Below, piece by piece: positions 16,382-23,668 of a DNA stretch of 64,000 nucleotides. The position numbers and the translations under genes were made by a program. The DNA is taken from contig CAVPHU010000001.1 of the NCBI GenBank assembly GCA_963704815.1, positions 1,488,001-1,552,000 of the forward strand. The letters are read 5' to 3'. Positions within the stretch are counted from its first letter, which is position 1. Each line of letters begins with the position of its first letter. Under the pieces are notes generated by a model. It saw only the letters and a program-made list of their open reading frames with translations. It searched no databases and was not told the DNA's origin. Source of the stretch: DATKWD01 sp963704815 (GTDB lineage: Bacteria; Actinomycetota; Acidimicrobiia; Acidimicrobiales; Salinilacustritrichaceae).

Positions 16382-17854
16382 GTGACCCGTCGTCCCGCTC
16401 CCAAGCCGACCACGACTTCGGCATTCGGCGTGTCCAGGCGGGAGAATCACGACGCCACCGAGTTCTACGAGCGGTTCGCCGTCCCCGAGCTCTCGACCGA
16501 TGCGACCCTCAACGACGCGACGGTGATCGACAAGATCGTCTGTGGCGACGCGCGGGTGATGGACCGGGTGGCCGACAACTCGGTGGCGCTGGTGGTGACC
16601 TCGCCGCCCTACTTCGCGGGCAAGGCGTACGAGCAGGCGCTGGGTGAGGGCCACATCCCCGGCTCGTACGTCGAGTACCTCGAGATGGTGCGCGACGTCT
16701 TCGCCGAGTGCGTGCGGTGCCTCGAGCCCGGCGGCCGCATCGCGGTCAACGTGGCCAACCTGGGCCGAAAGCCGTACCGGAGCCTGTCGGCCGACGTCAT
16801 CGGCATCCTCCAGGACGACCTTCGTCTGCTCCTGCGTGGTGAGGTCGTCTGGATCAAGGCCAAGGGCGCCGGCGGGAACTGCGCGTGGGGCTCGTTCCAG
16901 CGTCCGGGCAATCCGGTGCTGCGCGATCTGACCGAGCGGGTGATCATCGCGAGCAAGGGCCGCTTCGATCGGGCCGTGCCGGCCGGCAAGCGGGCCCAGC
17001 TCGATCGGCCGTCGGTCGGCTCGATCACCAAGGACGAGTTCATGGACGCGACCACCGACGTGTGGGAACTGCCCACCGAGTCGGCGACGCGGGTGGGCCA
17101 TCCCGCCCCGTTTCCCATCGAGCTTCCCCAGCGGCTGATCGATCTGTACACCTACCGCGACGACCTCGTGCTCGACCCGTTCATGGGGTCGGGCACCACC
17201 GCGCTGGCCGCCGTGCGCACCGGGCGCCACTTCGTCGGCTACGACACCGACCCTGGCTACGTCTCGCTCGCCGACGCGCGGGTGCACGACGAGGTCGAGG
17301 CCCTCCAGCATCAGCCGCAGGTCGAGGTTCGGGTCGAGCCGGGACGCAAACAGGCGGACGACCCCCGAGCCTCGGGGGCCACGGCCAACGATCTGGCCGC
17401 GCAACTCCTCACCGAAGCCGGGTTCGAGGTCGAGCGGGCCCGATCGCGACACGGCGCAGAGGTCACGTTCGAAGCCACCACCTCCGATGGGGACTCGTGG
17501 TGGGTCGACGTCGTCGGCGGGTTCAGCGCCGGGCCCGGCGGTCTGCGCCGAAGCGACCTGCTGTGGCGCACGATCGGCCGCGCCACCGTGCTCCGACAGA
17601 TCACCCCCGACGTCCCGGTGCTCGTGCTCACCACCGAGATCCCGGCCGACCGATCTCCCGCCGGGAAGGCCCTGGCTGCGGTGCGCGGCACCACGATCGC
17701 GGACGTGCTCGAGCTCGGGTCGGCGGCGACCCTCGAGGCCCTCCGGGCCCACGCGAGGGGCACCACCCGCCGCAAGCCGATCACCGATGCCGACGAGTTG
17801 ACCCGTCGCCGTCAGAGCGATGCCGCCGAGCGTTCTCAGCGGTCAGCCCGCTGA
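16382..17854 (+). CDS. Beta-class site-specific DNA methyltransferase with extra C-terminal domain
   Basis: 490 residues from the GTG at 16382. The catalytic motif IV TSPPY (from residue 73) precedes motif I DPFMGSGTT (from residue 265), the beta-class order of N4-cytosine or N6-adenine methyltransferases; TSPPY is compatible with either base. KIVCGDARVMD and EVVWIKAKG are also typical. After ~residue 330 comes a second domain absent from plain methyltransferases: LLTEAGFEVERARSRHGAEVTF, then DSWWVDVVGGF and VPVLVLTTEIP, an alpha/beta pattern like PD-(D/E)XK or Mrr-type folds, though a full catalytic set is not evident. No partner nuclease gene is adjacent. Confidence 0.85.
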   Translation: MTRRPAPKPTTTSAFGVSRRENHDATEFYERFAVPELSTDATLNDATVIDKIVCGDARVMDRVADNSVALVVTSPPYFAGKAYEQALGEGHIPGSYVEYLEMVRDVFAECVRCLEPGGRIAVNVANLGRKPYRSLSADVIGILQDDLRLLLRGEVVWIKAKGAGGNCAWGSFQRPGNPVLRDLTERVIIASKGRFDRAVPAGKRAQLDRPSVGSITKDEFMDATTDVWELPTESATRVGHPAPFPIELPQRLIDLYTYRDDLVLDPFMGSGTTALAAVRTGRHFVGYDTDPGYVSLADARVHDEVEALQHQPQVEVRVEPGRKQADDPRASGATANDLAAQLLTEAGFEVERARSRHGAEVTFEATTSDGDSWWVDVVGGFSAGPGGLRRSDLLWRTIGRATVLRQITPDVPVLVLTTEIPADRSPAGKALAAVRGTTIADVLELGSAATLEALRAHARGTTRRKPITDADELTRRRQSDAAERSQRSAR

Positions 17855-17859
17855 GGTCG

Positions 17860-17876
17860 GGCCGGTTCAGCCGGCC
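17860..17876. terminator. Hairpin between convergent genes
   Basis: GGCCGG-TTCAG-CCGGCC at the junction of the convergent methyltransferase and glycosidase-like genes. A short GC hairpin with no U-tract, possibly a shared terminator. Confidence 0.3.
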
Positions 17877-19627
17877 GGAGCGATGAGCGTGGGGTCGAGC
17901 GCCTCGTCGGTGTAGACGACCTTGGCGTTCCACAGCAGCCAGTTGTCGACCCCGAGATCGCCCGATGCGTCGATCTGGGCCCGCACCTCGGCCGGTCCGT
18001 AGGTGTGCCCGAGCGAGAAGTCCTGGATCCACGGAACCAGGGCGACCCCGGTGCCCTCGGACTTGGCCTGGAAGTCGGCCAGGGTCGCCTTCACGATGTC
18101 GTAGGGCTGCCGGTTGGGGTCGTCCACGCCGTATTCGCCCCGCACCCAGTGTGAGGGATAGAGCATCGGGGCGATGTAGTCGACGCGCCGAGCGATGAGT
18201 CCGACGTCCTGGCCCACGGCGTCGGGACGGTCGGCGGCGATGCCGAACACCGAGGCGCCCTGGTAGGCGCACTGCTCGCGCAGTGCCGTGCCGGTGAAGG
18301 CGAGGAACCCGGCGACCTCCTCGGTCACGGGTGCGTCCATCCCCGGGAAGACCATCTCCGAGAGGGCCCCCTCGGGGCGGCGCACGTAGTCCCACAAGAT
18401 GTCGTCGATGCCGGCCTCGACGCCCTCGAGCGCGATGTCGAGGTTGTACTGCTGGACGTCGCGGTTGGCGAAGTTGGTGAACCCACCGTAGGCCCCGAGC
18501 TTCTCGCCGCCGGTGGTCTGGCCGACCATGTCCGGGCGACCGTTGTCCCATGCCCAGTCGGCGAGCGGTTGGTCGCGGAAGGCGACGATCCGCCCCACCA
18601 CCCGGACGTCGCGATCCTCGAGCGTCGCGACGGCCTCGTCGAGGTCGTAGAGGTTGCGCACGGCGCCGATCGTGTTGGCGAGTTCGACGTCGGTGTCGTA
18701 GCCGATGATGCCGCTCTCGTCCTTCAGGTCGAGTTCGACGGTCGACACCAGCCCCCGATCGACCAGGTCGAGGATTCCTTCACGGAGCCCGTCGTTGCCC
18801 CACGCCGCAGCGGTGACATGGACTCCCTGGCTCGCCGGATAGCTCGTCGGGACCACCACTTCCGCGCCGCTCCGGTTCCCGGCGGCGTCGGTGGCGACGA
18901 GTTGGACGGGCGTGGCGGGAGGTTGGTCGAAGCTCAGCTCGAATCGCCCGTCGTCGTGGACCGTCACGGGCTCGCCATCGGCGGTGAGCGCGACGCCCGG
19001 CTCGGTGGTGCCTTCGACCGTCGTCGCATCGCAGATCCCGACCGGGCCGGCGAGGGGAAGATCGACCGGCGGCGGCGTGCCGTCGACGACGAAGTCCCAC
19101 GAGAACGATGCATCGGAGAGCACCGGCCGAGGTGCGGTCAGGCCGATCTCGTAGACGCCCTCCTCGAGCGGCGGGGGGGTCCAGAAGAAGCCGGTGTCGG
19201 TGGCCTCGAGCGTGCCGTCTTCGGGGATCTCGCCGTTGACCAACAGGTCGGCACCGGCGACCGAATCGGGGCGATCGATCACGATCTCGACCTCGAGCGC
19301 CTCGACCTCCTCGGGACGGAGGTGGTCTCCGGCTGCGATGCCCTCGATCTCGACGGGCACGCGGGTGGCCTCCCAGCCCTTCCATCCGAGGAAGACCGCC
19401 ACGAGGACGAAGCCGAGACCGATGAGCACGTCGCCCAACGGGAACGGCCGCTTCCGACGCAGCAGCGCCCGCCGGTCGGCGCCGATGCCGGCGCGCGGAT
19501 CGCGGAGCGTCGTGGTCCGGTACCCGTCGACCACCGGCTTTCGTCCGCCGAACCGCCGCCGGAACAACGAAGGCCGCTGGCGCCGCGCGGGTGTGGCGCC
19601 AGGGATGCGGGAGAGGTCGAGAGCCAT
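17867..19627 (-). CDS. Putative glycoside hydrolase (DUF4015 family), membrane-anchored
   Basis: 586 residues. A basic cytoplasmic head leads to one transmembrane anchor (GDVLIGLGFVLVAVFLGW, ~65-82). Two beta-sandwich segments follow (~90-270, with GTTEPGVALTADGEPV and VATDAAGNRSG typical of Ig-like/Big repeats). Next is a TIM-barrel-like domain: GVHVTAAAW, TVELDLKDESGIIGYDT, VVGRIVAFRD, DDILWDYVRRP, YIAPMLYPSHW, VALVPWIQDFS. That set matches the DUF4015 putative glycosyl hydrolase family, related to GH13/GH18-like barrels. Likely surface-exposed polysaccharide hydrolysis; substrate unknown. A sigma-70-like promoter lies upstream. Confidence 0.85.
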   Translation of the reverse strand: MALDLSRIPGATPARRQRPSLFRRRFGGRKPVVDGYRTTTLRDPRAGIGADRRALLRRKRPFPLGDVLIGLGFVLVAVFLGWKGWEATRVPVEIEGIAAGDHLRPEEVEALEVEIVIDRPDSVAGADLLVNGEIPEDGTLEATDTGFFWTPPPLEEGVYEIGLTAPRPVLSDASFSWDFVVDGTPPPVDLPLAGPVGICDATTVEGTTEPGVALTADGEPVTVHDDGRFELSFDQPPATPVQLVATDAAGNRSGAEVVVPTSYPASQGVHVTAAAWGNDGLREGILDLVDRGLVSTVELDLKDESGIIGYDTDVELANTIGAVRNLYDLDEAVATLEDRDVRVVGRIVAFRDQPLADWAWDNGRPDMVGQTTGGEKLGAYGGFTNFANRDVQQYNLDIALEGVEAGIDDILWDYVRRPEGALSEMVFPGMDAPVTEEVAGFLAFTGTALREQCAYQGASVFGIAADRPDAVGQDVGLIARRVDYIAPMLYPSHWVRGEYGVDDPNRQPYDIVKATLADFQAKSEGTGVALVPWIQDFSLGHTYGPAEVRAQIDASGDLGVDNWLLWNAKVVYTDEALDPTLIAPAG

Positions 19628-19641
19628 GGTGAGAACACCGG

Positions 19642-19670
19642 CCGATACCGCTTCGGCACACCGGAATCAA
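19642..19670 (-). promoter_or_regulatory. Promoter of the DUF4015 gene with palindrome over -35
   Basis: Minus strand TTGATT (19670-19665), 17 bp, TATCGG (19647-19642), 14 nt to the ATG at 19627. The -35 is inside the perfect palindrome GAATCA-A-TGATTC (19664-19676), a possible operator. Confidence 0.5.
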
Positions 19671-19771
19671 TGATTCTCGCGTCTTTCGGCCCAAACGACA
19701 ACGCAGCGCACGGTTCCGGGGCCGATCGGCCCAGCCGGGAACGGCTCGGTGATCCGCGCCCGCAGTCGGGA

Positions 19772-19788
19772 TCTGACGGTGTGTCAGA
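19772..19788 (+). promoter_or_regulatory. Palindromic operator TCTGAC-N5-GTCAGA (site 2)
   Basis: Perfect 6-bp arms with a 5-nt spacer, ending 10 bp before the P450 ATG at 19799 and covering its likely -10 (CAGAGT, 19786-19791). Apart from the spacer it is identical to site 1 before BVMO2 (11506-11522). Confidence 0.6.
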
Positions 19789-19798
19789 GTCTTGTTCC

Positions 19799-21028
19799 AT
19801 GTCTGACGCGCCGATTCGACCCGATCTTCCGACCCGCGACGACGTCGATCTGCTGTCAGGGCGATTCTGGGCCGGCGACCACCACGAGGCCTTCACCTGG
19901 ATGCGTTCGGTGGCGCCGGTCTACTTCGACCCCAACAGCCAGATCTGGGCCATCACCAGATACGACGACATCAAGGCGGTGTCGACCGACCCCACCCGCT
20001 TCTCCAGTGCGCAGGGCATCCGGCCCGAATCGGGTCCCCTCCCGATGATGATCGACATGGACGATCCCGAGCACCTGGGCCGCCGCAAGCTGGTCAACCG
20101 CGGGTTCACGCCGAAGCGAGTGCGCCAGCAGCGCGACGACGTGCTGGCTGCCTGCGACGAGATCATCGACGGCATCTGCGAACGAGGCACCGCCGACTTC
20201 GTGACCGAGATCGCCGCGCCACTCCCGATGATCATGATCGGAGACGCGCTCGGCGTGGAGCCCGAAGACCGGCGTGAGCTCCTCCGCTGGTCCGACGACA
20301 TGTTGTCGAGTCTCACGGGCGACCCGACCGTGCTCGAGAAGGGCGGCGAGGCGTTCGTCGCCTACTCGGAGTACGCCAGCCGAGTCATCGCCGACCGACG
20401 TGAGTGTCCGGCCGACGACCTGATGTCGGTGCTCGTGCACGCCGAGGTCGACGGCGACCGACTCGACCACGACTCGTTGGTGCAGGAGTCCCTGCTCATC
20501 CTGATCGGCGGCGACGAAACGACCCGGCACGTCATCAGCGGCGGCATGTACCAGCTCCTCGTGCACCACGATCAACGTCAGCGTCTCGCCGAGCGTCCGA
20601 GCGATCTGATCGGTGGCGCCGTCGAGGAGATGCTGCGGTGGGTCACCCCCATCAAGAACATGGCGCGCCACGTCACCACCGACACCGCCGTCGGTGGTGC
20701 CGATCTCCGCAAGGGCGACAGACTCCTGCTGTGCTACCCCTCGGCCAATCGGGACGAGGCGGTGTTCGACGACCCGTTCACCTTCGACATCGAGCGCCAC
20801 CCGAACGATCACGTGGCCTTCGGGTTCGGGCCGCACTTCTGTCTCGGCAACAGCCTCGCCCGCCTCGAGATCGAGGTGATGGTGACCCGGCTGCTCGAGC
20901 GCCTTCCCGACCTCCGTCTGGTCGACGAAACCGAGCCCGACGCGCGGGCAGCGAACTTCATCTCGGGCTACGAGACGATGCCGGTCGAGTTCACGCCGAC
21001 CGCGCCGCTGGTTTCGCCCGCCCGCTGA
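19799..21028 (+). CDS. Cytochrome P450
   Basis: 409 residues, the normal bacterial P450 length. The start is the ATG at 19799 (MSDAPIRPDLP); the open frame upstream is non-coding. I-helix GGDETTR (oxygen activation), K-helix ExxR in EEMLRW, and the haem loop FGFGPHFCLGNSLAR with axial Cys348. A soluble class I haem monooxygenase that needs a ferredoxin and reductase, neither of which is adjacent. The N-terminal half (DPTRFSSAQG, MIDMDDPEHLGRRKLVNRGF) resembles CYP125/CYP142/CYP124-type enzymes that hydroxylate steroid or terpenoid side chains, but substrate is inference. It shares an operator palindrome with BVMO2. Confidence 0.93.
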   Translation: MSDAPIRPDLPTRDDVDLLSGRFWAGDHHEAFTWMRSVAPVYFDPNSQIWAITRYDDIKAVSTDPTRFSSAQGIRPESGPLPMMIDMDDPEHLGRRKLVNRGFTPKRVRQQRDDVLAACDEIIDGICERGTADFVTEIAAPLPMIMIGDALGVEPEDRRELLRWSDDMLSSLTGDPTVLEKGGEAFVAYSEYASRVIADRRECPADDLMSVLVHAEVDGDRLDHDSLVQESLLILIGGDETTRHVISGGMYQLLVHHDQRQRLAERPSDLIGGAVEEMLRWVTPIKNMARHVTTDTAVGGADLRKGDRLLLCYPSANRDEAVFDDPFTFDIERHPNDHVAFGFGPHFCLGNSLARLEIEVMVTRLLERLPDLRLVDETEPDARAANFISGYETMPVEFTPTAPLVSPAR

Positions 21029-21040
21029 GACCTCCTCCGC

Positions 21041-21046
21041 TACCTT
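21041..21046 (+). promoter_or_regulatory. -10 box of the CDF transporter gene
   Basis: TACCTT, 8 nt before the ATG at 21055. Predicted leaderless. Confidence 0.5.
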
Positions 21047-21054
21047 GACCCGCC

Positions 21055-21972
21055 ATGGCAGGTTCGGGGACCAAGGCGATCCTGGCAGCGCTGTTCGCGA
21101 ACGCCGGCATCGCCGTGGCGAAGTTCGTCGGGTACCTGATCACCGGGTCCGGCTCGCTGCTGGCCGAGAGCGTCCACTCGGTCGCCGACTCCGGCAACCA
21201 GGCGCTGCTGCTCCTCGGCGGCAAACGCGCCCGGCGCGATGCGACCTCCGAGTTCAACTTCGGATTCGGGCGCGAGCGCTACTTCTGGGCGTTCATCGTC
21301 GCGCTCGTCCTGTTCACGCTCGGGGCGGTGTTCGCGCTCTACGAGGGCTACCAGAAGCTTCGGCACCCGCATGAGATCGAATCGCTCGGGGTCGCGATCG
21401 GCATCCTGATGTTCGCCATCGCCCTCGAGACGTACTCGTTTCGGACCGCCATCGTCGAGGGGAACAAGGACCGGGGTGGAGCCACGTGGTGGGAGTACAT
21501 CCGCCACTCCAAGTCCCCCGAGATCCCGGTGGTGCTGCTCGAAGACGCGGGCGCGCTGTTCGGGCTGTTCTTCGCGCTCGGAGCGGTGGTCACCGCCGAA
21601 ATCACCGGCGACCCGGTGTACGACGCGATCGGGACACTCGGAATCGGCATGCTCCTCGGCGTGATCGCCGTCGTCCTCGCGATCGAGATGAAGAGCCTGC
21701 TCATCGGCGAATCGGCCTCGAGCACGATCCACGAGCACCTCGGGTCGATCGTCCTCGGCGACCCTGACGTCGAGCGCCTCCTCGAGCTGAAGACGCAGTA
21801 CCTCGGTCCCGAACAGTTGATGGCCGCCATGAAGGTGCAGTTCCGTCCGGACATGTCGACCGAGGACATCGTGCTCGCCATCAACCGAATCGAGCGGATC
21901 ATCCGCAGCGCTCACCCCTACGCCATCGACCTCTTCCTCGAGCCCGACGTTGCGCTGGAAGTGACCACGTGA
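21055..21972 (+). CDS. Cation diffusion facilitator (CDF) transporter
   Basis: 305 residues with about six membrane segments. The two intramembrane metal sites are visible: HSVADSGNQ in helix 2 (HxxxD) and EDAGALFGL in helix 5 (DxxxD-like region). A cytoplasmic C-terminal domain follows (ELKTQYLGPEQLMAAMKVQFRPDMS). CDF proteins export Zn2+, Fe2+ or Mn2+ against protons; H/D pairs often mean zinc, but metal choice is not certain. The 4-bp GTGA overlap with the following XRE regulator implies a two-gene operon. Confidence 0.9.
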   Translation: MAGSGTKAILAALFANAGIAVAKFVGYLITGSGSLLAESVHSVADSGNQALLLLGGKRARRDATSEFNFGFGRERYFWAFIVALVLFTLGAVFALYEGYQKLRHPHEIESLGVAIGILMFAIALETYSFRTAIVEGNKDRGGATWWEYIRHSKSPEIPVVLLEDAGALFGLFFALGAVVTAEITGDPVYDAIGTLGIGMLLGVIAVVLAIEMKSLLIGESASSTIHEHLGSIVLGDPDVERLLELKTQYLGPEQLMAAMKVQFRPDMSTEDIVLAINRIERIIRSAHPYAIDLFLEPDVALEVTT

Positions 21973-22367
21973 CCGACCATGCAGACGATGCAGACGATGC
22001 AGACGATGCGAACGACCCGCTGAAGGCCCTGGGCGGCTACATCCGCGAGCAACGGACCCAGGCCGAGTTGACCCTCCGCGAGCTGGCCGAGCGCGCCAAT
22101 GTCTCGAATCCGTACCTGAGCCAGATCGAGCGGGGTCTGCACGAGCCCTCGGTGCGGGTCCTCAAGGCGATCGCCGGCGCCCTCGAGGTCTCGGGCGAGA
22201 CGCTCCTGCGCCAGGCCGGTCTGATCGACCCCGACGGTGATGCCGAGGCCCGGCGAACCATGACCGTCGAGGACGCCGTCCAGCGCGACCCCGCGCTCGA
22301 CGCGGCCGGCAGGGAGACGGTCCTCCAGGTGTACCGGAGCCTCCGCAAGCAGCCCTCAGCGTCCTGA
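21969..22367 (+). CDS. XRE-family helix-turn-helix regulator
   Basis: 132 residues from a GTG overlapping the CDF stop. After an acidic Ala/Asp leader encoded by a 9-bp repeat, residues ~22-80 form a classic XRE/Cro domain (IREQRTQAELTLRELAERANVSNPYLSQIERGLHEPS). The short tail (VEDAVQRDPALDAAGRETVLQVYRSL) is helical. Small XRE proteins of this type are found next to polyhydroxyalkanoate or stress genes in actinobacteria. The phasin-like gene 150 bp downstream, convergent, and the palindrome over its promoter suggest it as a target (inference). Confidence 0.88.
   Translation: MTDHADDADDADDANDPLKALGGYIREQRTQAELTLRELAERANVSNPYLSQIERGLHEPSVRVLKAIAGALEVSGETLLRQAGLIDPDGDAEARRTMTVEDAVQRDPALDAAGRETVLQVYRSLRKQPSAS
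21981..22016 (+). repeat. 9-bp microsatellite in the XRE gene
   Basis: GCAGACGAT three times plus one variant copy GCGAACGAC, coding for Ala-Asp-Asp repeats at residues 5-16. Copy changes stay in frame, so it can vary length but not switch the gene off. Confidence 0.85.
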
Positions 22368-22401
22368 GCGGCCGGCGCCACGGTGACCGGACCCAAAACG
22401 A

Positions 22402-22434
22402 GGCAGACGGCCCGCTCGAGGCGGACCGTCTGCC
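22402..22434. terminator. Bidirectional hairpin after XRE and phasin genes
   Basis: GGCAGACGG...CCGTCTGCC, 9-bp outer arms, with inner CCCGC/GGCGG also pairing. It lies 34 bp after the XRE stop and 82 bp after the phasin stop on the other strand. No U-tract, as usual in GC-rich actinobacteria. Confidence 0.6.
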
Positions 22435-22516
22435 GAGGTTGACCGAGGGGGGTCGGTCACCTCTTCCTGTCCGGCCGGGGGGAGGCCGGTCCAGGAATGT
22501 CTTGCCGAGCCGAAGC

Positions 22517-22825
22517 TCAGGCGGCCTTGACGACCTTGGGCTTCTCGCTGGTCCGAGGGAGGCTCAGCGGGGCGACGACCTTCACGACGTCCTTGGCGAA
22601 CTTCTCCTGGTTGGCGAGCACCTTCTTGGCGAACGCGAACTGCGTGTCCACGATCTCCTTGAGGGTCGGCACCTGGGCCGGAAGCTCGGGGCGGTTCTCG
22701 GGAAGGCGCTCATCGATGCGAGCGACGGCGCTCTTGAAGGCGTCGAGGGCCTGGCCCTGGAAGTCGGCCAAGGCGTCGAGACCCTTGGCTTCGGCTTCGG
22801 TGATGCTGTCGACGATGCTGCTCAT
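22517..22825 (-). CDS. Phasin-like small helical protein
   Basis: 102 residues, predicted almost wholly helical and amphipathic: MSSIVDSITEAEAKGLDAL, DFQGQALDAFKSAVARID, then ETVDTQFAF-like IVDTQFAFAKKVLANQEKF and a basic tail KPKVVKAA. This is the pattern of actinobacterial phasins / granule-associated proteins that coat polyhydroxyalkanoate or triacylglycerol bodies, and of related helical lipid-droplet proteins. It has its own strong promoter (TATAGT) and a CAGGAG ribosome-binding site 8 nt before the ATG. The convergent XRE regulator may control it. No PHA synthase gene is in the window. Confidence 0.7.
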   Translation of the reverse strand: MSSIVDSITEAEAKGLDALADFQGQALDAFKSAVARIDERLPENRPELPAQVPTLKEIVDTQFAFAKKVLANQEKFAKDVVKVVAPLSLPRTSEKPKVVKAA

Positions 22826-22872
22826 GGCTTTGCTCCTGTTTGTCGAGTGCGACGAGGGGGCTCGTCGTGATG

Positions 22873-22908
22873 TTGCTAACTATAGCTAGCAGTTGCGTAC
22901 TTTGCCAA
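22873..22908 (-). promoter_or_regulatory. Strong promoter and palindrome before the phasin-like gene
   Basis: Minus strand TTGGCA (22908-22903), 18 bp, TATAGT (22884-22879). The -10 is embedded in the palindrome TTGCTA-ACTATAGC-TAGCAG (22873-22892), the most AT-rich site of the region and a likely repressor operator. Confidence 0.6.
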
Positions 22909-22945
22909 GGAGACATCCGTCACAGTGCCGCTGGTCGACCGGGCC

Positions 22946-22978
22946 GCCGAATCCCGAGTAGAATGGTCGGGATTCGGC
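22946..22978 (+). promoter_or_regulatory. 12-bp perfect inverted repeat over the peroxiredoxin promoter
   Basis: GCCGAATCCCGA (22946-22957) and TCGGGATTCGGC (22967-22978) are exact reverse complements around GTAGAATGG, which contains a good -10 (TAGAAT, 22959-22964). The gene's ATG is 50 bp further on. A large symmetric operator, or a 5' hairpin if transcription starts earlier. Confidence 0.65.
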
Positions 22979-23028
22979 GTCGGCTTGATAGGGTCCGCGG
23001 TTCCACCACCAACCAGGAGATGCGAATC

Positions 23029-23658
23029 ATGGCCATTCGATTGGGTGACGAAGCCCCCGACTTCACTGCCGAGACCACCGAGGGAACGATCAGCTTCCAC
23101 GAGTGGAAGGGCGACAGCTGGGCCGTGCTGTTCAGCCATCCCAAGGACTACACGCCCGTGTGCACGACCGAGCTCGGCCGGGTGGCCGGCCTGAAGCCCG
23201 AATTCGACCAGCGCAACACCAAGGTCATCGGCCTGTCGGTCGACCCGCTGTCGGACCACGAGGGCTGGGCCGCCGACATCGCCGACGTGACCGGCAACGC
23301 GCTCAACTTCCCGCTCATCGCCGACTCCGACCGGGCCGTCGCCGACAAGTACGACATGATCCACCCGAACGCCGACGACACCCTCACCGTGCGCTCGGTG
23401 TTCGTCGTCGGCCCCGACAACAAGGTGAAGCTCACCCTCACCTACCCGGCCAGCACCGGACGCAACTTCGACGAGCTGCTCCGGGTCATCGACTCGCTGC
23501 AGCTCACCGCCGACCACTCGGTGGCCACTCCGGCCGACTGGACCGACGGCGACGACGTCATCATCTCTCCGGCCGTGAGCGACGACGACGCCAAGGCGCG
23601 CTTCGGGGACTTCGATGCCGTGAAGCCCTACCTCCGCAAGACCAAGCAGCCCGGCTGA
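23029..23658 (+). CDS. 1-Cys peroxiredoxin (Prx6 type)
   Basis: 209 residues. The ATG at 23029 is preferred over one at 23020 because the AGGAG box ends 9 nt before it. The AhpC/TSA fold is clear: FSHPKDYTPVCTTE with peroxidatic Cys45 and the PxxxT/C motif, then KVIGLSVDPLSDHEGWAADI and FPLIADSDRAVADKYDMI. The long C-terminal arm (VATPADWTDGDDVIISPAVSDDDAKARFG) and absence of a resolving Cys place it in the Prx6/1-Cys group, which reduces H2O2 and lipid peroxides. A 12-bp inverted repeat over the promoter suggests dedicated redox control. Confidence 0.93.
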   Translation: MAIRLGDEAPDFTAETTEGTISFHEWKGDSWAVLFSHPKDYTPVCTTELGRVAGLKPEFDQRNTKVIGLSVDPLSDHEGWAADIADVTGNALNFPLIADSDRAVADKYDMIHPNADDTLTVRSVFVVGPDNKVKLTLTYPASTGRNFDELLRVIDSLQLTADHSVATPADWTDGDDVIISPAVSDDDAKARFGDFDAVKPYLRKTKQPG

Positions 23659-23668
23659 TCGGGGCCGA

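Noticed and set aside
18569..19798. N-terminal extension of the P450 by ~410 residues
   Set aside because: The upstream frame is antisense to the DUF4015 gene; normal P450 length and the promoter palindrome place the start at 19799.
21981..22016. Phase-variable repeat in the XRE gene
   Set aside because: The 9-bp unit changes length only in frame, so it cannot switch expression.
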